Assembly (NCBI GenBank): GCA_012959785.1
Contig: DUCM01000013.1
Location: 186,001-250,000 of the forward strand
Direction of reading: 5' to 3'
DNA length: 64,000 bases
Source of the DNA: Planctomycetota bacterium
Lineage (GTDB): Bacteria; Planctomycetota; UBA1135; GCA-002686595
Shown here: positions 31,815 to 40,412 of the stretch, in pieces
Position numbering within the stretch: position 1 is the first letter of the stretch
How the letters are laid out: each line of letters opens with the position of its first letter
Notes under the pieces: generated by a model
Databases searched by the model: none
Told to the model about the DNA's origin: nothing
Seen by the model: only the letters and a program-made list of their open reading frames with translations
Made by a program: the position numbers and the translations under genes

Positions 31815-33182
31815 TTGAGCGACCCCACCCTTGTCTCCCTGATTCATCTGGGCTGTGCCCGGAACCTGATCGACTCCGAGCTCATCTTGGGTCGGATGGC
31901 GGAGGCAGGGCTAACTATCACGGCCGATGCCGCCGCCGCCGGCACGGTGGTCATCAACACCTGTTCCTTCATCGGCCCGGCCCAGGCCGAGTCCGAGGCC
32001 GCCATCGAAGCCGAACTCGCCCGCAAGCGCGCCGGCGACCTGCGACTCGTGGTGGTGGCTGGCTGTCTCGTGCAACGCTATCGCAAGAAACTGCGAGAAC
32101 AGTTCCCCACCGTGGACCTCTTCGCCGAGATTTCCGACTACCGCAGCCTGGCCCTCTCGATCCGCGATCTCGCTGACGGCAAGCGTGTGCCCGGCTACCT
32201 CGAAGGTCCCGCTCAGCGGGAGGCCAGCCGCGAGGGTGCACGGCTCCTGGCCACACCCAGCTCCTACGCGTTCCTACGCATCTCTCACGGCTGCGATCAC
32301 AAGTGCAGCTTCTGCACCATCCCTTCCATCCGCGGCCTGCACCGTTCGAAGCCCATCGATGTCATCCTGGCCGAAGCCGAGGAGCTCGTCGCCGCCGGCG
32401 CCCGGGAGTTGGTCTTGGTGGCGGAGGATTCCACCTTCTGGGGCCGCGACCTGGGCCTGCGACTGCCAGACCTGATCGAGCAGTTGGCCGAGGTGCCCGG
32501 GCTCTTGTGGGTGCGGCTAATGTACGCCTACCCCGGCGACTTTCCCTGGGAGCTGACGCCGCTTCTGCGCGAGCATCCGCGGGTCGCTACTTACCTCGAC
32601 ATGCCCATCCAGCACGCCTCCGCATCCGTCTTGCGCGCCATGCGCCGCGGCGGTGGCGGGGCGCAGATGCGGCGAATGTTCGATCGCCTCTTCCTGGAAG
32701 TGCCCGACTTGAGCCTGCGCACCACACTTCTCGTGGGTTTTCCCGGCGAGACCGAGGAGGATCTGCAGGAGCTCTTGCAACTCCTTCAGGACTACTCGCT
32801 CTCCCGCGTGGGCGTCTTCGTCTACTCGCCAGAGCCCGGCACCGAGAGCTTCGACCTCGACCAGCGCGTGCCCGAGGAACTGGCCCTCGAGCGCCGCGGG
32901 CGGGTGCTTGAAGTCCGCGACGCACAGCTACGCGCCGAACAAGAAGCCCTCGTGGGCCAGCGCATCGAGGTGCTCATCGACGAGCCCGCCGGCCCCGACG
33001 GCACCTGCGTGGGTCACACGATACGGGACGCGCCCGAGTCCGACCTGGTGGCTTTCGTGCGTGATGGCGAGGCCGACCACTGCTCAGCCACCCCGGGCAG
33101 CCTCTTGCACGCCGTCGTTGAAGGCACCGACGACGACCACAACCTGCTGGCCTCCATGGAGCAAGCAGAGACGCGGTCATGA
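31815..33182 (+). CDS. rimO: Ribosomal protein S12 methylthiotransferase RimO
   Basis: This radical-SAM enzyme methylthiolates an aspartate of ribosomal protein S12. The N-terminal domain binds a 4Fe-4S cluster through Cys residues in LGCARNLIDSE, NTCSFIGPAQ and AGCLVQRY. The radical-SAM CxxxCxxC motif is HGCDHKCSFCTIPSIRG and a TRAM domain ends the chain. The LGC.RN.IDSE signature distinguishes RimO from MiaB. The start is a TTG at 31815; 52 bases separate it from the FtsK-like gene. The stop overlaps pgsA by four bases (ATGA). Confidence 0.94.
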   Translation: MSDPTLVSLIHLGCARNLIDSELILGRMAEAGLTITADAAAAGTVVINTCSFIGPAQAESEAAIEAELARKRAGDLRLVVVAGCLVQRYRKKLREQFPTVDLFAEISDYRSLALSIRDLADGKRVPGYLEGPAQREASREGARLLATPSSYAFLRISHGCDHKCSFCTIPSIRGLHRSKPIDVILAEAEELVAAGARELVLVAEDSTFWGRDLGLRLPDLIEQLAEVPGLLWVRLMYAYPGDFPWELTPLLREHPRVATYLDMPIQHASASVLRAMRRGGGGAQMRRMFDRLFLEVPDLSLRTTLLVGFPGETEEDLQELLQLLQDYSLSRVGVFVYSPEPGTESFDLDQRVPEELALERRGRVLEVRDAQLRAEQEALVGQRIEVLIDEPAGPDGTCVGHTIRDAPESDLVAFVRDGEADHCSATPGSLLHAVVEGTDDDHNLLASMEQAETRS

Positions 33183-33817
33183 AAGGTGTTTTTGCCCACT
33201 GGCCCAACCGCATCACCGCCCTGCGCTTCGTCGGTGCCCTGGTGCTGTTCCTGGTCTTCGCCGTCATGGGCGACCTGGACGCCATGGACACCCTGGTGCT
33301 GGGTGACCACGAGTTCGCCATGCGCTGCATGTTGCAGGTCTGTTTTTGGCTCTTCGTGGTGGTGGCCGCCACGGACTTTCTCGATGGGTGGTTGGCTCGC
33401 AGCGGAGGTCATGTGAGCGTTTTCGGGCGCATTGCCGATCCCTTCGTGGACAAGGTGCTGATTCTGGGCGTAATGATCTTCATGGCTGTCATGCCCTGGT
33501 CCCGCGACTACATCCCGGCCTGGTTGGTGGTGGTGATCCTGGCCCGCGAGTTCCTGGTCACTGGCTTGCGCGGCTATGTGGAGAGCCTCGGTGCTGAGTT
33601 TTCAGCGGACAACCTGGGCAAAATCAAGATGGTTGTTCAGAGCATGGCCGTGGGTGGCGTGATGTTCGTCCCGGCCTACGATTGGCCGCCGGCCCTGGCC
33701 ACGGGACTCGACTACCTCGTGCGTTTCCTGGTGGTGGCCACCCTGGTGGCGACCCTGGGTTCGGGTTTTTCCTATGTCAAGAAGACCATGCGCATCCTGA
33801 GCGAGGAGAACGCGTGA
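33179..33817 (+). CDS. pgsA: CDP-diacylglycerol-glycerol-3-phosphate 3-phosphatidyltransferase
   Basis: Makes phosphatidylglycerol phosphate in the inner membrane. The CDP-alcohol phosphotransferase signature is complete: TDFLDGWLAR followed by GRIADPFVDK (D-G-x2-A-R-x8-G-x3-D-x3-D). There are four to six hydrophobic helices and 212 aa. NRITALRF at the N-terminus is typical of PgsA rather than of other family members. The gene overlaps rimO and pgpA by four bases each, so it sits inside a coupled operon with the next enzyme of the same pathway. Confidence 0.93.
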   Translation: MKGVFAHWPNRITALRFVGALVLFLVFAVMGDLDAMDTLVLGDHEFAMRCMLQVCFWLFVVVAATDFLDGWLARSGGHVSVFGRIADPFVDKVLILGVMIFMAVMPWSRDYIPAWLVVVILAREFLVTGLRGYVESLGAEFSADNLGKIKMVVQSMAVGGVMFVPAYDWPPALATGLDYLVRFLVVATLVATLGSGFSYVKKTMRILSEENA

Positions 33818-34296
33818 AGTTTTTCAAACTCGGGATCGTCAGCTTTGGCTATTTGGGACTCATGCCCGTGGCGCCGGGCACCTTCGGTACCTTGGGCGGC
33901 GTGCTCATCGCCTGGGCTCTGGCAAAAAATGACTACTTCGGTCTCTGGGTCCTGGGAGCTGCGTTGCTCTTGTACCTCGTGGGGCGCAGCCTCGGGGACT
34001 GGGCCGAGGAGCACGCCGGCGAAAAGGACCCAGGCTTCTTCGTCATCGACGAAGTCGTGGGCTATCTCGTCACCGTGGCTTGGTTCGAGGGTCCGAGCTT
34101 GTTGGCGCTCTTGTGTGCCTTCTGTGCCTTTCGCTTTTTCGATATCGTCAAGCCACCGCCCATTCGTCGCGTGGAGCGCATTGGTGGCGGCGACGGAATC
34201 ATGTTGGATGATGTGGTGGCTGGCGTCTTCGGCCTGATCTTGGTGATGCTGCCAGCACGGCTCTTGATCGATGCACCTTGGAGTGTAACTGGCTGA
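33814..34296 (+). CDS. pgpA: Phosphatidylglycerophosphatase A
   Basis: Removes the phosphate from phosphatidylglycerol phosphate, the step after PgsA. From the GTG at 33814 (GTGA overlap with pgsA) the protein begins VKFFKLGIVSFGYLGLMPVA and continues APGTFGTLGG. Other family segments are DPGFFVIDEVVGYLV, FRFFDIVKPPPI and GGGDGIMLDDVVAG. The length of 160 aa and the four helices fit PgpA. It is in the same frame run as the PP2C-like protein, which starts five bases later. Confidence 0.93.
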   Translation: MKFFKLGIVSFGYLGLMPVAPGTFGTLGGVLIAWALAKNDYFGLWVLGAALLLYLVGRSLGDWAEEHAGEKDPGFFVIDEVVGYLVTVAWFEGPSLLALLCAFCAFRFFDIVKPPPIRRVERIGGGDGIMLDDVVAGVFGLILVMLPARLLIDAPWSVTG

Positions 34297-34301
34297 ATCC
34301 C

Positions 34302-35675
34302 ATGGCAAGACCGCGACGAGAACAGGATCTTCGGGTGGGGGGCATCAACCTCCAGACACAATTCACCCTCTCCATGACCCTGGCTCTGGCGATTGTCATG
34401 CTTGTCGCCGGGTTCTTCCTGGTGCGCAGTGCGCAGACCGCCACAGAGCAACGCATCGTGGAGGCGGTAGAACTCACCTCGCGCTTGCAGGGCAAGGATA
34501 GCTATCGACAGGAGAGCGCCACGGGCTTGCGAGTCGGAAATACGGCGGTTGTCAAGATACCGGTGGTCTATGACTCGGGCACCAAGACAAAGCACGCCGA
34601 GGTTTTCATGGCCGAGGAACGAGCGGGCAGGAGCATCGTCAAGCTCTTCGTACCCGATGACACCGGCCGCGTGGGCAGCAAGCTGATCATCGCCTTCTTC
34701 ATGCTGATCCTCATTGTGGGGGCCATCGTCTCGGTGGTGGTGGCCAGCAGGGTCGCAACACCGATCGAGATGCTCGTGGATGATGTGCGCAAGATTTCTA
34801 ACGGCGATCTCAACCACCGCACCCATGTGCGCGGTGCCCGGGAATTGCTGCTCTTGGGCAAGACCATTGACCGCATGGCGAGCTCCTTGCTGGAGGCTCA
34901 GGACGCCGAGATTGAGCTCTTGGCCCACGAACGCGAGAGCGAAGTTGCCGCCGAGGTGCGCGAGGCGCTCCTGCCCGAGAAGACACCTCAGGTTGAGGGC
35001 TTCGAGGTGGGGGGCTTGCAAATTGGTTGCCCCGAGCCCGGCGGAGACTTCTATGACTTCATCGTAAAGGAAGACGGCAAGCTGGGGCTCCTGATCTGCG
35101 AAGTTAGCGGCCGCGGCATCCCCGCCGCCCTCGTTGCCGCTACCGCACGCTCCTACCTGCGGGCTGTGCTTTCGAGCGCCACCGACATTTTGGCCGCCCT
35201 CTCAGAGGTCAACCGATTTTTCGCCCCCGATGTGCGGCGCGGGATGTATGTGACCTGCATGTTGGTGGAGCTCGATCCCGCGACGGGCAGCGCCGAGGTG
35301 GCCTGCGCGGGTCACAAGGTTCCGCTGCTCTCTTACACGGCCGCCGATGGCTCCCTGCGCAAGATCCAACCCGAAGGTATCGCCCTCGGTTTCGACAAGG
35401 GACCAATTTTCGAACGCACCCTCAAGACGGCCAAGGTGCAGTTGGCGGAAGGCGATCGCCTGGTTATTGCCAACGCAGGCCCTCTCGCGGCCCAGGATGC
35501 CGAGGGGCGAGAATTGGGTGAGAAGGGGTTCTTTGGCCGTATCCTGAAGCGCGCCCAGCTGCCCACCGATGAGTTTCTGGCCGAACTTGAGTTGGCGATC
35601 GATCTCTACGCCGCAGGAGTCGAGCTGCCCTGCGACATTTCGATCCTAACCCTCCGTCGCTCCAGCCCGGCCTGA
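34302..35675 (+). CDS. HAMP-domain PP2C/SpoIIE-like protein with altered metal ligands (457 aa)
   Basis: Two membrane helices (LSMTLALAIVMLVAGFFLV near 20-45 and LIIAFFMLILIVGAIVSVVV near 125-148) flank a small sensor region. A HAMP segment and short coiled coil (about 149-225) follow, then an RsbU/SpoIIE-type phosphatase domain (about 226-455). Of the four usual acidic ligands, GGDFYD is kept, the second reads ICEVSGRG (Glu for Asp), the third is ANAGPL where TDGV is normal (Asp lost), and the last is PCDISIL (kept). It may be inactive or weak. It belongs to the rimO-pgsA-pgpA run and could report membrane state. Confidence 0.85.
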   Translation: MARPRREQDLRVGGINLQTQFTLSMTLALAIVMLVAGFFLVRSAQTATEQRIVEAVELTSRLQGKDSYRQESATGLRVGNTAVVKIPVVYDSGTKTKHAEVFMAEERAGRSIVKLFVPDDTGRVGSKLIIAFFMLILIVGAIVSVVVASRVATPIEMLVDDVRKISNGDLNHRTHVRGARELLLLGKTIDRMASSLLEAQDAEIELLAHERESEVAAEVREALLPEKTPQVEGFEVGGLQIGCPEPGGDFYDFIVKEDGKLGLLICEVSGRGIPAALVAATARSYLRAVLSSATDILAALSEVNRFFAPDVRRGMYVTCMLVELDPATGSAEVACAGHKVPLLSYTAADGSLRKIQPEGIALGFDKGPIFERTLKTAKVQLAEGDRLVIANAGPLAAQDAEGRELGEKGFFGRILKRAQLPTDEFLAELELAIDLYAAGVELPCDISILTLRRSSPA

Positions 35676-35682
35676 CTCCGCC

Positions 35683-35967
35683 ATGAATATCAAGGCCTTC
35701 CAAGAGATGATCGAGAATATCTACTACGAGCGCGACAAGGCCCGCGGCCTGGCCGGAACCCACATGTGGTTCTGCGAAGAGGTCGGCGAGCTGACCCGCG
35801 CCCTGCGCCGCGACACCCGCGAGGAACTCGAGGGCGAGTTCGCCGATGTCCTGGCCTGGCTGGCGACTCTGGCGTCGATTTCAGGCATCGACCTCGAGGC
35901 TGCGGCCGCCAAGAAGTACGCCGCCGGCTGCCCGCGTTGCACTCAGACACCCTGTGCCTGCGCCTAA
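35683..35967 (+). CDS. MazG-like nucleotide pyrophosphohydrolase (94 aa)
   Basis: This small all-alpha MazG-type NTP pyrophosphohydrolase has the metal-binding pattern EExxE...ExxD, seen as CEEVGELTRAL and EGEFADVLAWLATLA. The N-terminus MNIKAFQEMIENIYYERDKA is typical of the small single-domain group. The tail carries a Cys-rich CPRCTQTPCACA, possibly metal-binding. It may clear aberrant nucleotides. priA starts 18 bases later. Confidence 0.85.
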   Translation: MNIKAFQEMIENIYYERDKARGLAGTHMWFCEEVGELTRALRRDTREELEGEFADVLAWLATLASISGIDLEAAAAKKYAAGCPRCTQTPCACA

Positions 35968-35985
35968 CCAACTCGTCCCGCCAGC

Positions 35986-38274
35986 ATGTCCACCCACACC
36001 GAATCCCTGTTCTCGCCGGCGCCCCTGCCGGTCACGGCGGAACAGCCCGTTCCCCTGGGCATGGGATTTGCCCAGGTGGCCTTGCGCAAGCCCTTGCGTC
36101 AAGAATTCACCTATTCGATTCCAGAACAATTCAAGGGCAAGGTGCTACCCGGCATGCGCGTGGCCGTGCCCTTTGGCAGCCGCCGCGAAGTGGGCGTGGT
36201 GGTCGAGGTCAGCGCCTCCTCGGACATCGAGAGCAAGCGCGTGCGCAAGATCGCGGCGCTTCTCGATGATGAACCTGCTCTCGATCCGGGCCTGCTCGAG
36301 TTGACTCGCTGGGTGGCTGGCTACTACGCCTGCGCTTGGGGGGAAGCCCTGGGCGCCGTGTTGCCCTCGTCGCTCAAGCGCGAAAAAGGAGTGCGCCGTG
36401 TGCTCTACATTTCCGCCCGTAAAGGCGTCAGCGATGCTTTGCGAGAACTCGAAGACAAGTTTCCCAAACAGCACCGACTCCTGCGCACCCTGCTCGAACT
36501 CGAGGAGCCCATCGAGCTCCGTGACATCACGCGCCAGCTAAACATGTCCCAGGCGCCGGCGCGTTCCCTCGAGCGGCGCGAACTCGTGCACATCGAGAAG
36601 GTCGCCAGCTCACCCGACCCACTCCTCGCCAGCAGTCGCGAGCGTTCTCGGCCCGAAACCCTCGGCTCGCAGCAGGCGGCGGCGGTGCAAGCGATCAGCG
36701 CCCGAGTCAATGCCGGAGGCTACGAAACCTTCCTGCTTCAAGGCGTGACCGGCAGCGGTAAAACCGAGGTCTACCTACGGGTGATCGAGGCGGCCCTTGA
36801 AAAAGACCGTGGCGCCATCGTGTTGGTGCCAGAGATCGCCCTGACGCCCCAGACCGTGGGCTGGTTCCGCTCGCGCTTCGGCGAAGTCGCCGTCATGCAC
36901 TCGCGCATGACCGACGCCCAGCGTCTGGATATGTGGCAGCGGGTGCGCAGCGGCGAATTGCGGGTGGTGGTCGGCGCGCGTTCAGCGATTTTTGCGCCCG
37001 TGCCAAACCTGGGCGTGATCGTGGTGGACGAGGAGCACGAGCCTTCCTTCAAACAGGCCACGAGCCCGCGCTATTCAGCCCGCGATGTGGCCGTAGTGCG
37101 CGCGCAGCAGATCGGCGCGATTTGCATCCTGGGCTCGGCGACGCCTTCACTCGAGACCTGGCACAACGCGCGAGCGGGCCGCTACTCCCAGCTGATCCTC
37201 TCCGAGCGTGTGGGGGGCGGGACCTTGCCGCGGGTGGAAATCGTGGACATGTGTCAGGAGAAGGGCAGCGCCAATGGGCCGCCCATGTTCTCGCGGCGCT
37301 TGCGGCGCCTGCTCAAGGAGCGCCTAGAGAAGAAACAGCAATCGATTCTGTTCCTCAACCGCCGCGGCTTTGCGCCGGTACTCTGGTGCCCCGGCTGCCA
37401 CGAGACCCTGCAATGCCAGAGTTGCGATGTGGCTCTCACCTTCCACCGCCGCATCGGCCGAGCGGTTTGCCACTCCTGCTGCGAGGAAATCTCGCCGCCC
37501 AGCGATTGCCCCGCCTGCACCCGGCCGGGCTTGAAGTACCTCGGCCTGGGTGCCGAGCGCGTCGAGGAGCAACTGGCGCTGCTCTTGCCCGAGGCACGGG
37601 TTGCGCGCATGGACTCGGACACCATGCGCCGTCGCGAGGACTACGAGGAAACCCTTGAGGCCTTCGGCCGAGGCGACCTGGATGTACTTGTGGGCACCCA
37701 GATGATCGCCAAGGGGCTCGATTTTCCACGAGTGACCTTGGTGGGCATCGTCTCGGCCGATAGCGCTCTACACCTGCCCGACTTTCGCGCCTCGGAACGC
37801 ACCTTCCAGCTCCTCGCCCAGGTCGCGGGCCGTGCCGGTCGCGGTCAGGAGCGCGGTGAGATCGTGGTCCAGACGCGCAACCCCTCCCATCCGGCTATCG
37901 TGCGCGCCGCCAGCCACGACTTCGAGGGCTTTGCTTCTGCCGAGGAGAATCTACGGGAAGAGTTGGGCTATCCCCCCCACGGACGCCTGATTCGCGCGGT
38001 CTTCGAGGACGAGGATGAACAGCGCGTGATCGAAGCTTCAGAGGCCTGCGCAGGCTTTATGCGCGAGCACACCGCTCCTCCCGATGTCTTGGTTCTGGGC
38101 CCTGCGCCCGCCGCCATCGCCCAGGTGCGCGGTCGCCACCGCCATCACATCTTGCTCAAAGCTCCCCAGATCACCGCCGGCCTACGCCGCGCGCGCTCGA
38201 TTCTGATCCGTTTCTCGACGGAGCATCAGCGACCGCGACTAACGATTGATGTGGATCCGGTCTCGCTCCTGTGA
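35986..38274 (+). CDS. priA: Primosomal protein N' (replication restart helicase PriA)
   Basis: A 3'-to-5' helicase that reloads replisomes at collapsed forks. It has an N-terminal DNA-binding domain, a winged helix, Walker A GVTGSGKTEVYLR, the DEEH box VVDEEHEPSFK and motif III GSATPSLET. The zinc-binding Cys set lies in CPGCHETLQCQSC and CHSC...CPAC, followed by QMIAKGLDFPRVTLVG and the QxxGRxxR motif QVAGRAGRGQERG. The length of 762 aa is normal. It ends the plus-strand run that began at tpiA, five bases before the convergent stop at 38279. Confidence 0.97.
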   Translation: MSTHTESLFSPAPLPVTAEQPVPLGMGFAQVALRKPLRQEFTYSIPEQFKGKVLPGMRVAVPFGSRREVGVVVEVSASSDIESKRVRKIAALLDDEPALDPGLLELTRWVAGYYACAWGEALGAVLPSSLKREKGVRRVLYISARKGVSDALRELEDKFPKQHRLLRTLLELEEPIELRDITRQLNMSQAPARSLERRELVHIEKVASSPDPLLASSRERSRPETLGSQQAAAVQAISARVNAGGYETFLLQGVTGSGKTEVYLRVIEAALEKDRGAIVLVPEIALTPQTVGWFRSRFGEVAVMHSRMTDAQRLDMWQRVRSGELRVVVGARSAIFAPVPNLGVIVVDEEHEPSFKQATSPRYSARDVAVVRAQQIGAICILGSATPSLETWHNARAGRYSQLILSERVGGGTLPRVEIVDMCQEKGSANGPPMFSRRLRRLLKERLEKKQQSILFLNRRGFAPVLWCPGCHETLQCQSCDVALTFHRRIGRAVCHSCCEEISPPSDCPACTRPGLKYLGLGAERVEEQLALLLPEARVARMDSDTMRRREDYEETLEAFGRGDLDVLVGTQMIAKGLDFPRVTLVGIVSADSALHLPDFRASERTFQLLAQVAGRAGRGQERGEIVVQTRNPSHPAIVRAASHDFEGFASAEENLREELGYPPHGRLIRAVFEDEDEQRVIEASEACAGFMREHTAPPDVLVLGPAPAAIAQVRGRHRHHILLKAPQITAGLRRARSILIRFSTEHQRPRLTIDVDPVSLL

Positions 38275-38278
38275 GCGC

Positions 38279-40081
38279 CTACTTTCCCGGTATTAGGGTG
38301 GCCTTGGAGGGGGGCATTTGCAGGATCGTCGCCAGCGGTGTGCCCATAGGCCAGATGGCCATGGTGGTGAATCCGCTGCGCTCCAGGCCGAAGGCGAGTT
38401 GGCCACTGGGGGTCAAGCCCATGACCAATCCGAAGGAATCCGCCCCGATACCAAAAGTCTCGTAGGCCCCGTTTGTGATGTTCACGCGGCTGATGCTCTG
38501 GATGCCCTGATCCGGCGATTCAACAAAGACAATCCAGCGCGCTCCCACGGCGTAGGGCTGCAGCATTTGTTCGCCGTCTGTAGCGAGCAGGATTTTTGTC
38601 GGGCCCGTCAGGTCGCTGTTTATGATTAGCAACTGATGCCCTGGATTGCCGCCGAGGGCGGTTCGCAAGGAGATAACGAGCTGATCGCCAACCTGCTCGT
38701 AGAAGTAGACGCCCCTGAGGTCCGTCGCAATTATCTGGGCGCCCATCACTCCGGGGTAGACGGCGATCAGGGAGCCGTCGTTGCCCCCCTGTTCGTTGTA
38801 CACCAAGAAGGCTCCGGCGTCTGGCACCCAGGCCATCAGGGAGGGTGTGATCTGGGGCTGACTTGTGATCGGCCCCATGCTCTGGCCAGAAGTCTGAGTC
38901 AGATTGCGGATGACCGCGGAGCCCGCGTGGCCGACTTGCACTTCGAAGAAGTCGACGCCTTCGATGGAATCCTCAAAGGTCGGGCCCGCTTCTCCAACCA
39001 CAGCGATCAGCTTGCCGGGCTCAAAGATGCCCAGCACGCCGATCTCCTCGAGGGTGTCGATGAAGTTCGAATCTGAGGTCACTTGGGTTTCCGGCGGAGC
39101 CACGGCCGAGGTGTTCTGGCGCATGAACAGTTCGCGCTTGTTCAGCATGTTCGTGGTCCAGGCGCACCAGACTCCATCGTCCGAGATGGCGAAGAAGGGA
39201 CCGTGGTTCGCTTCGGGCTGGAAGCCGGCGCCAAGAATGGCGGCCGGGGTTGCGTTGACCTTGTTGGCCACTCCGGTGGAATCGTAGGCGTAGACATCCA
39301 GGGCGCCGGGAGGGCTGCCCACGGTGGTCATGGCAAAGGTGCCGCTCGGGCTCATCATCAATTCGCCGGTGAAGTACGGGCCCGCGGGGATGCCAGGCAC
39401 GCGGCTGGCGCGATCGAGGGCACCACGGCCGGAGCGCAAGACTCCCCGGGTGCAGGTTGCCGTGAGCCAGTCGCCGCCCATGCGCAGGCTCTGCTCATGA
39501 AACATCAGGGGCAGGATGTGCGGCGTGCGGTTGACGACTGCGCCGGTTCGGAAGTAGACCTCAAGGAGGTCGCCGCCCGCGGCGGGTGTAGTGCAAAGGA
39601 GCATGCTGCGCGGCTCGGGTGAGATCGCCACACGGTCTGTGTAGGGATCCGTGGTGCCCGCGGGGCCCGAACCCGGGCGCTCGACGAGACGCTGGATCGT
39701 CCCGCTGGGAGTGATGACCAAGTAGCCGAAGGTGCTGCTGCCATTGGCCTCGGCGCGCTTGAAGCGGTAGAGGCGTCCCCTGCCGTGGGGCAACTGGATG
39801 TGGCTCGAGGTCGGGCTGCACTGATACATCTGGGGCCGGTCCGATCTCAGGCTGTCGGTGCCCCGCCGGCCATTGAAATCGAGGGGCAGGAGCGTCAGGG
39901 ACTGGAGTTCAGCCGGAGTGCCGAGGGCGAGGCCCGTGGCCTCATCAAAGGCTGCGATGGAGCCCGCCTGGGCTAGATCGCCAATGAATACTTGCACAGA
40001 CCCTTGCACGGCCGCAGTGGCCGTGGGGGTCAGGAGCAGCAGAGCTGCCAGCCTAGACAGGTGGGATCGGGAGAATCTCAT
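38279..40081 (-). CDS. Secreted beta-propeller-like protein of unknown function (600 aa)
   Basis: The ATG at 40081 gives a signal peptide (MRFSRSHLSRLAALLLLTPT then ATAAVQG); a longer start at 40150 is rejected. The mature chain shows repeated strand-rich blocks (for example MMSPSGTFAMTTVGSPPGAL, FFAISDDGVWCAWTTNMLNK, WVPDAGAFLVYNEQGG, ITNGAYETFGIGADSFGLVM) like TolB/WD40-type propellers, but I cannot assign a family. No catalytic motif is seen. It is convergent with priA and divergent from the giant kinase at 40413. Confidence 0.7.
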   Translation of the reverse strand: MRFSRSHLSRLAALLLLTPTATAAVQGSVQVFIGDLAQAGSIAAFDEATGLALGTPAELQSLTLLPLDFNGRRGTDSLRSDRPQMYQCSPTSSHIQLPHGRGRLYRFKRAEANGSSTFGYLVITPSGTIQRLVERPGSGPAGTTDPYTDRVAISPEPRSMLLCTTPAAGGDLLEVYFRTGAVVNRTPHILPLMFHEQSLRMGGDWLTATCTRGVLRSGRGALDRASRVPGIPAGPYFTGELMMSPSGTFAMTTVGSPPGALDVYAYDSTGVANKVNATPAAILGAGFQPEANHGPFFAISDDGVWCAWTTNMLNKRELFMRQNTSAVAPPETQVTSDSNFIDTLEEIGVLGIFEPGKLIAVVGEAGPTFEDSIEGVDFFEVQVGHAGSAVIRNLTQTSGQSMGPITSQPQITPSLMAWVPDAGAFLVYNEQGGNDGSLIAVYPGVMGAQIIATDLRGVYFYEQVGDQLVISLRTALGGNPGHQLLIINSDLTGPTKILLATDGEQMLQPYAVGARWIVFVESPDQGIQSISRVNITNGAYETFGIGADSFGLVMGLTPSGQLAFGLERSGFTTMAIWPMGTPLATILQMPPSKATLIPGK

Positions 40082-40412
40082 TGGAATCAGGGCACTTGAT
40101 CGAGGGAGCGAGATCGAAGAATGGAAGCAACGGACGCAGTCACTATTCAAATGCTATTCCCTTTTGCTCAAATGAGCAGTTGCGGCAGGTCATTATTTGG
40201 TGGGCAGCCATCTTGAGGAGGCCAAAGGGGCTCCAGGGGGGGGTCTGGACAGGTTATTGGACGCTTTCAGAGGCCCTTGGGATCCCTGAACTGGGCCAGT
40301 TTTCATGGAATCCTGGGCCCAGGACTGGCTGCCAAGTCCTCTGTTTGAGCCCGGTCCAGGAATTGTCCAAGAATTAGATTCACAATCTAGAAACTGGATG
40401 CAAGCTTAGGCC
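40082..40412. other. Divergent intergenic region with a small inverted repeat
   Basis: This 331-base gap separates the divergent secreted protein and the kinase fusion. Bases 40375-40380 (TAGATT) and 40384-40389 (AATCTA) form a perfect 6-base inverted repeat around CAC, 23 bases before the kinase ATG, which could be an operator. A weak -35/-10 pair overlaps it (TTGTCC, 17 bases, TCTAGA). No gene is seen. Confidence 0.4.
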
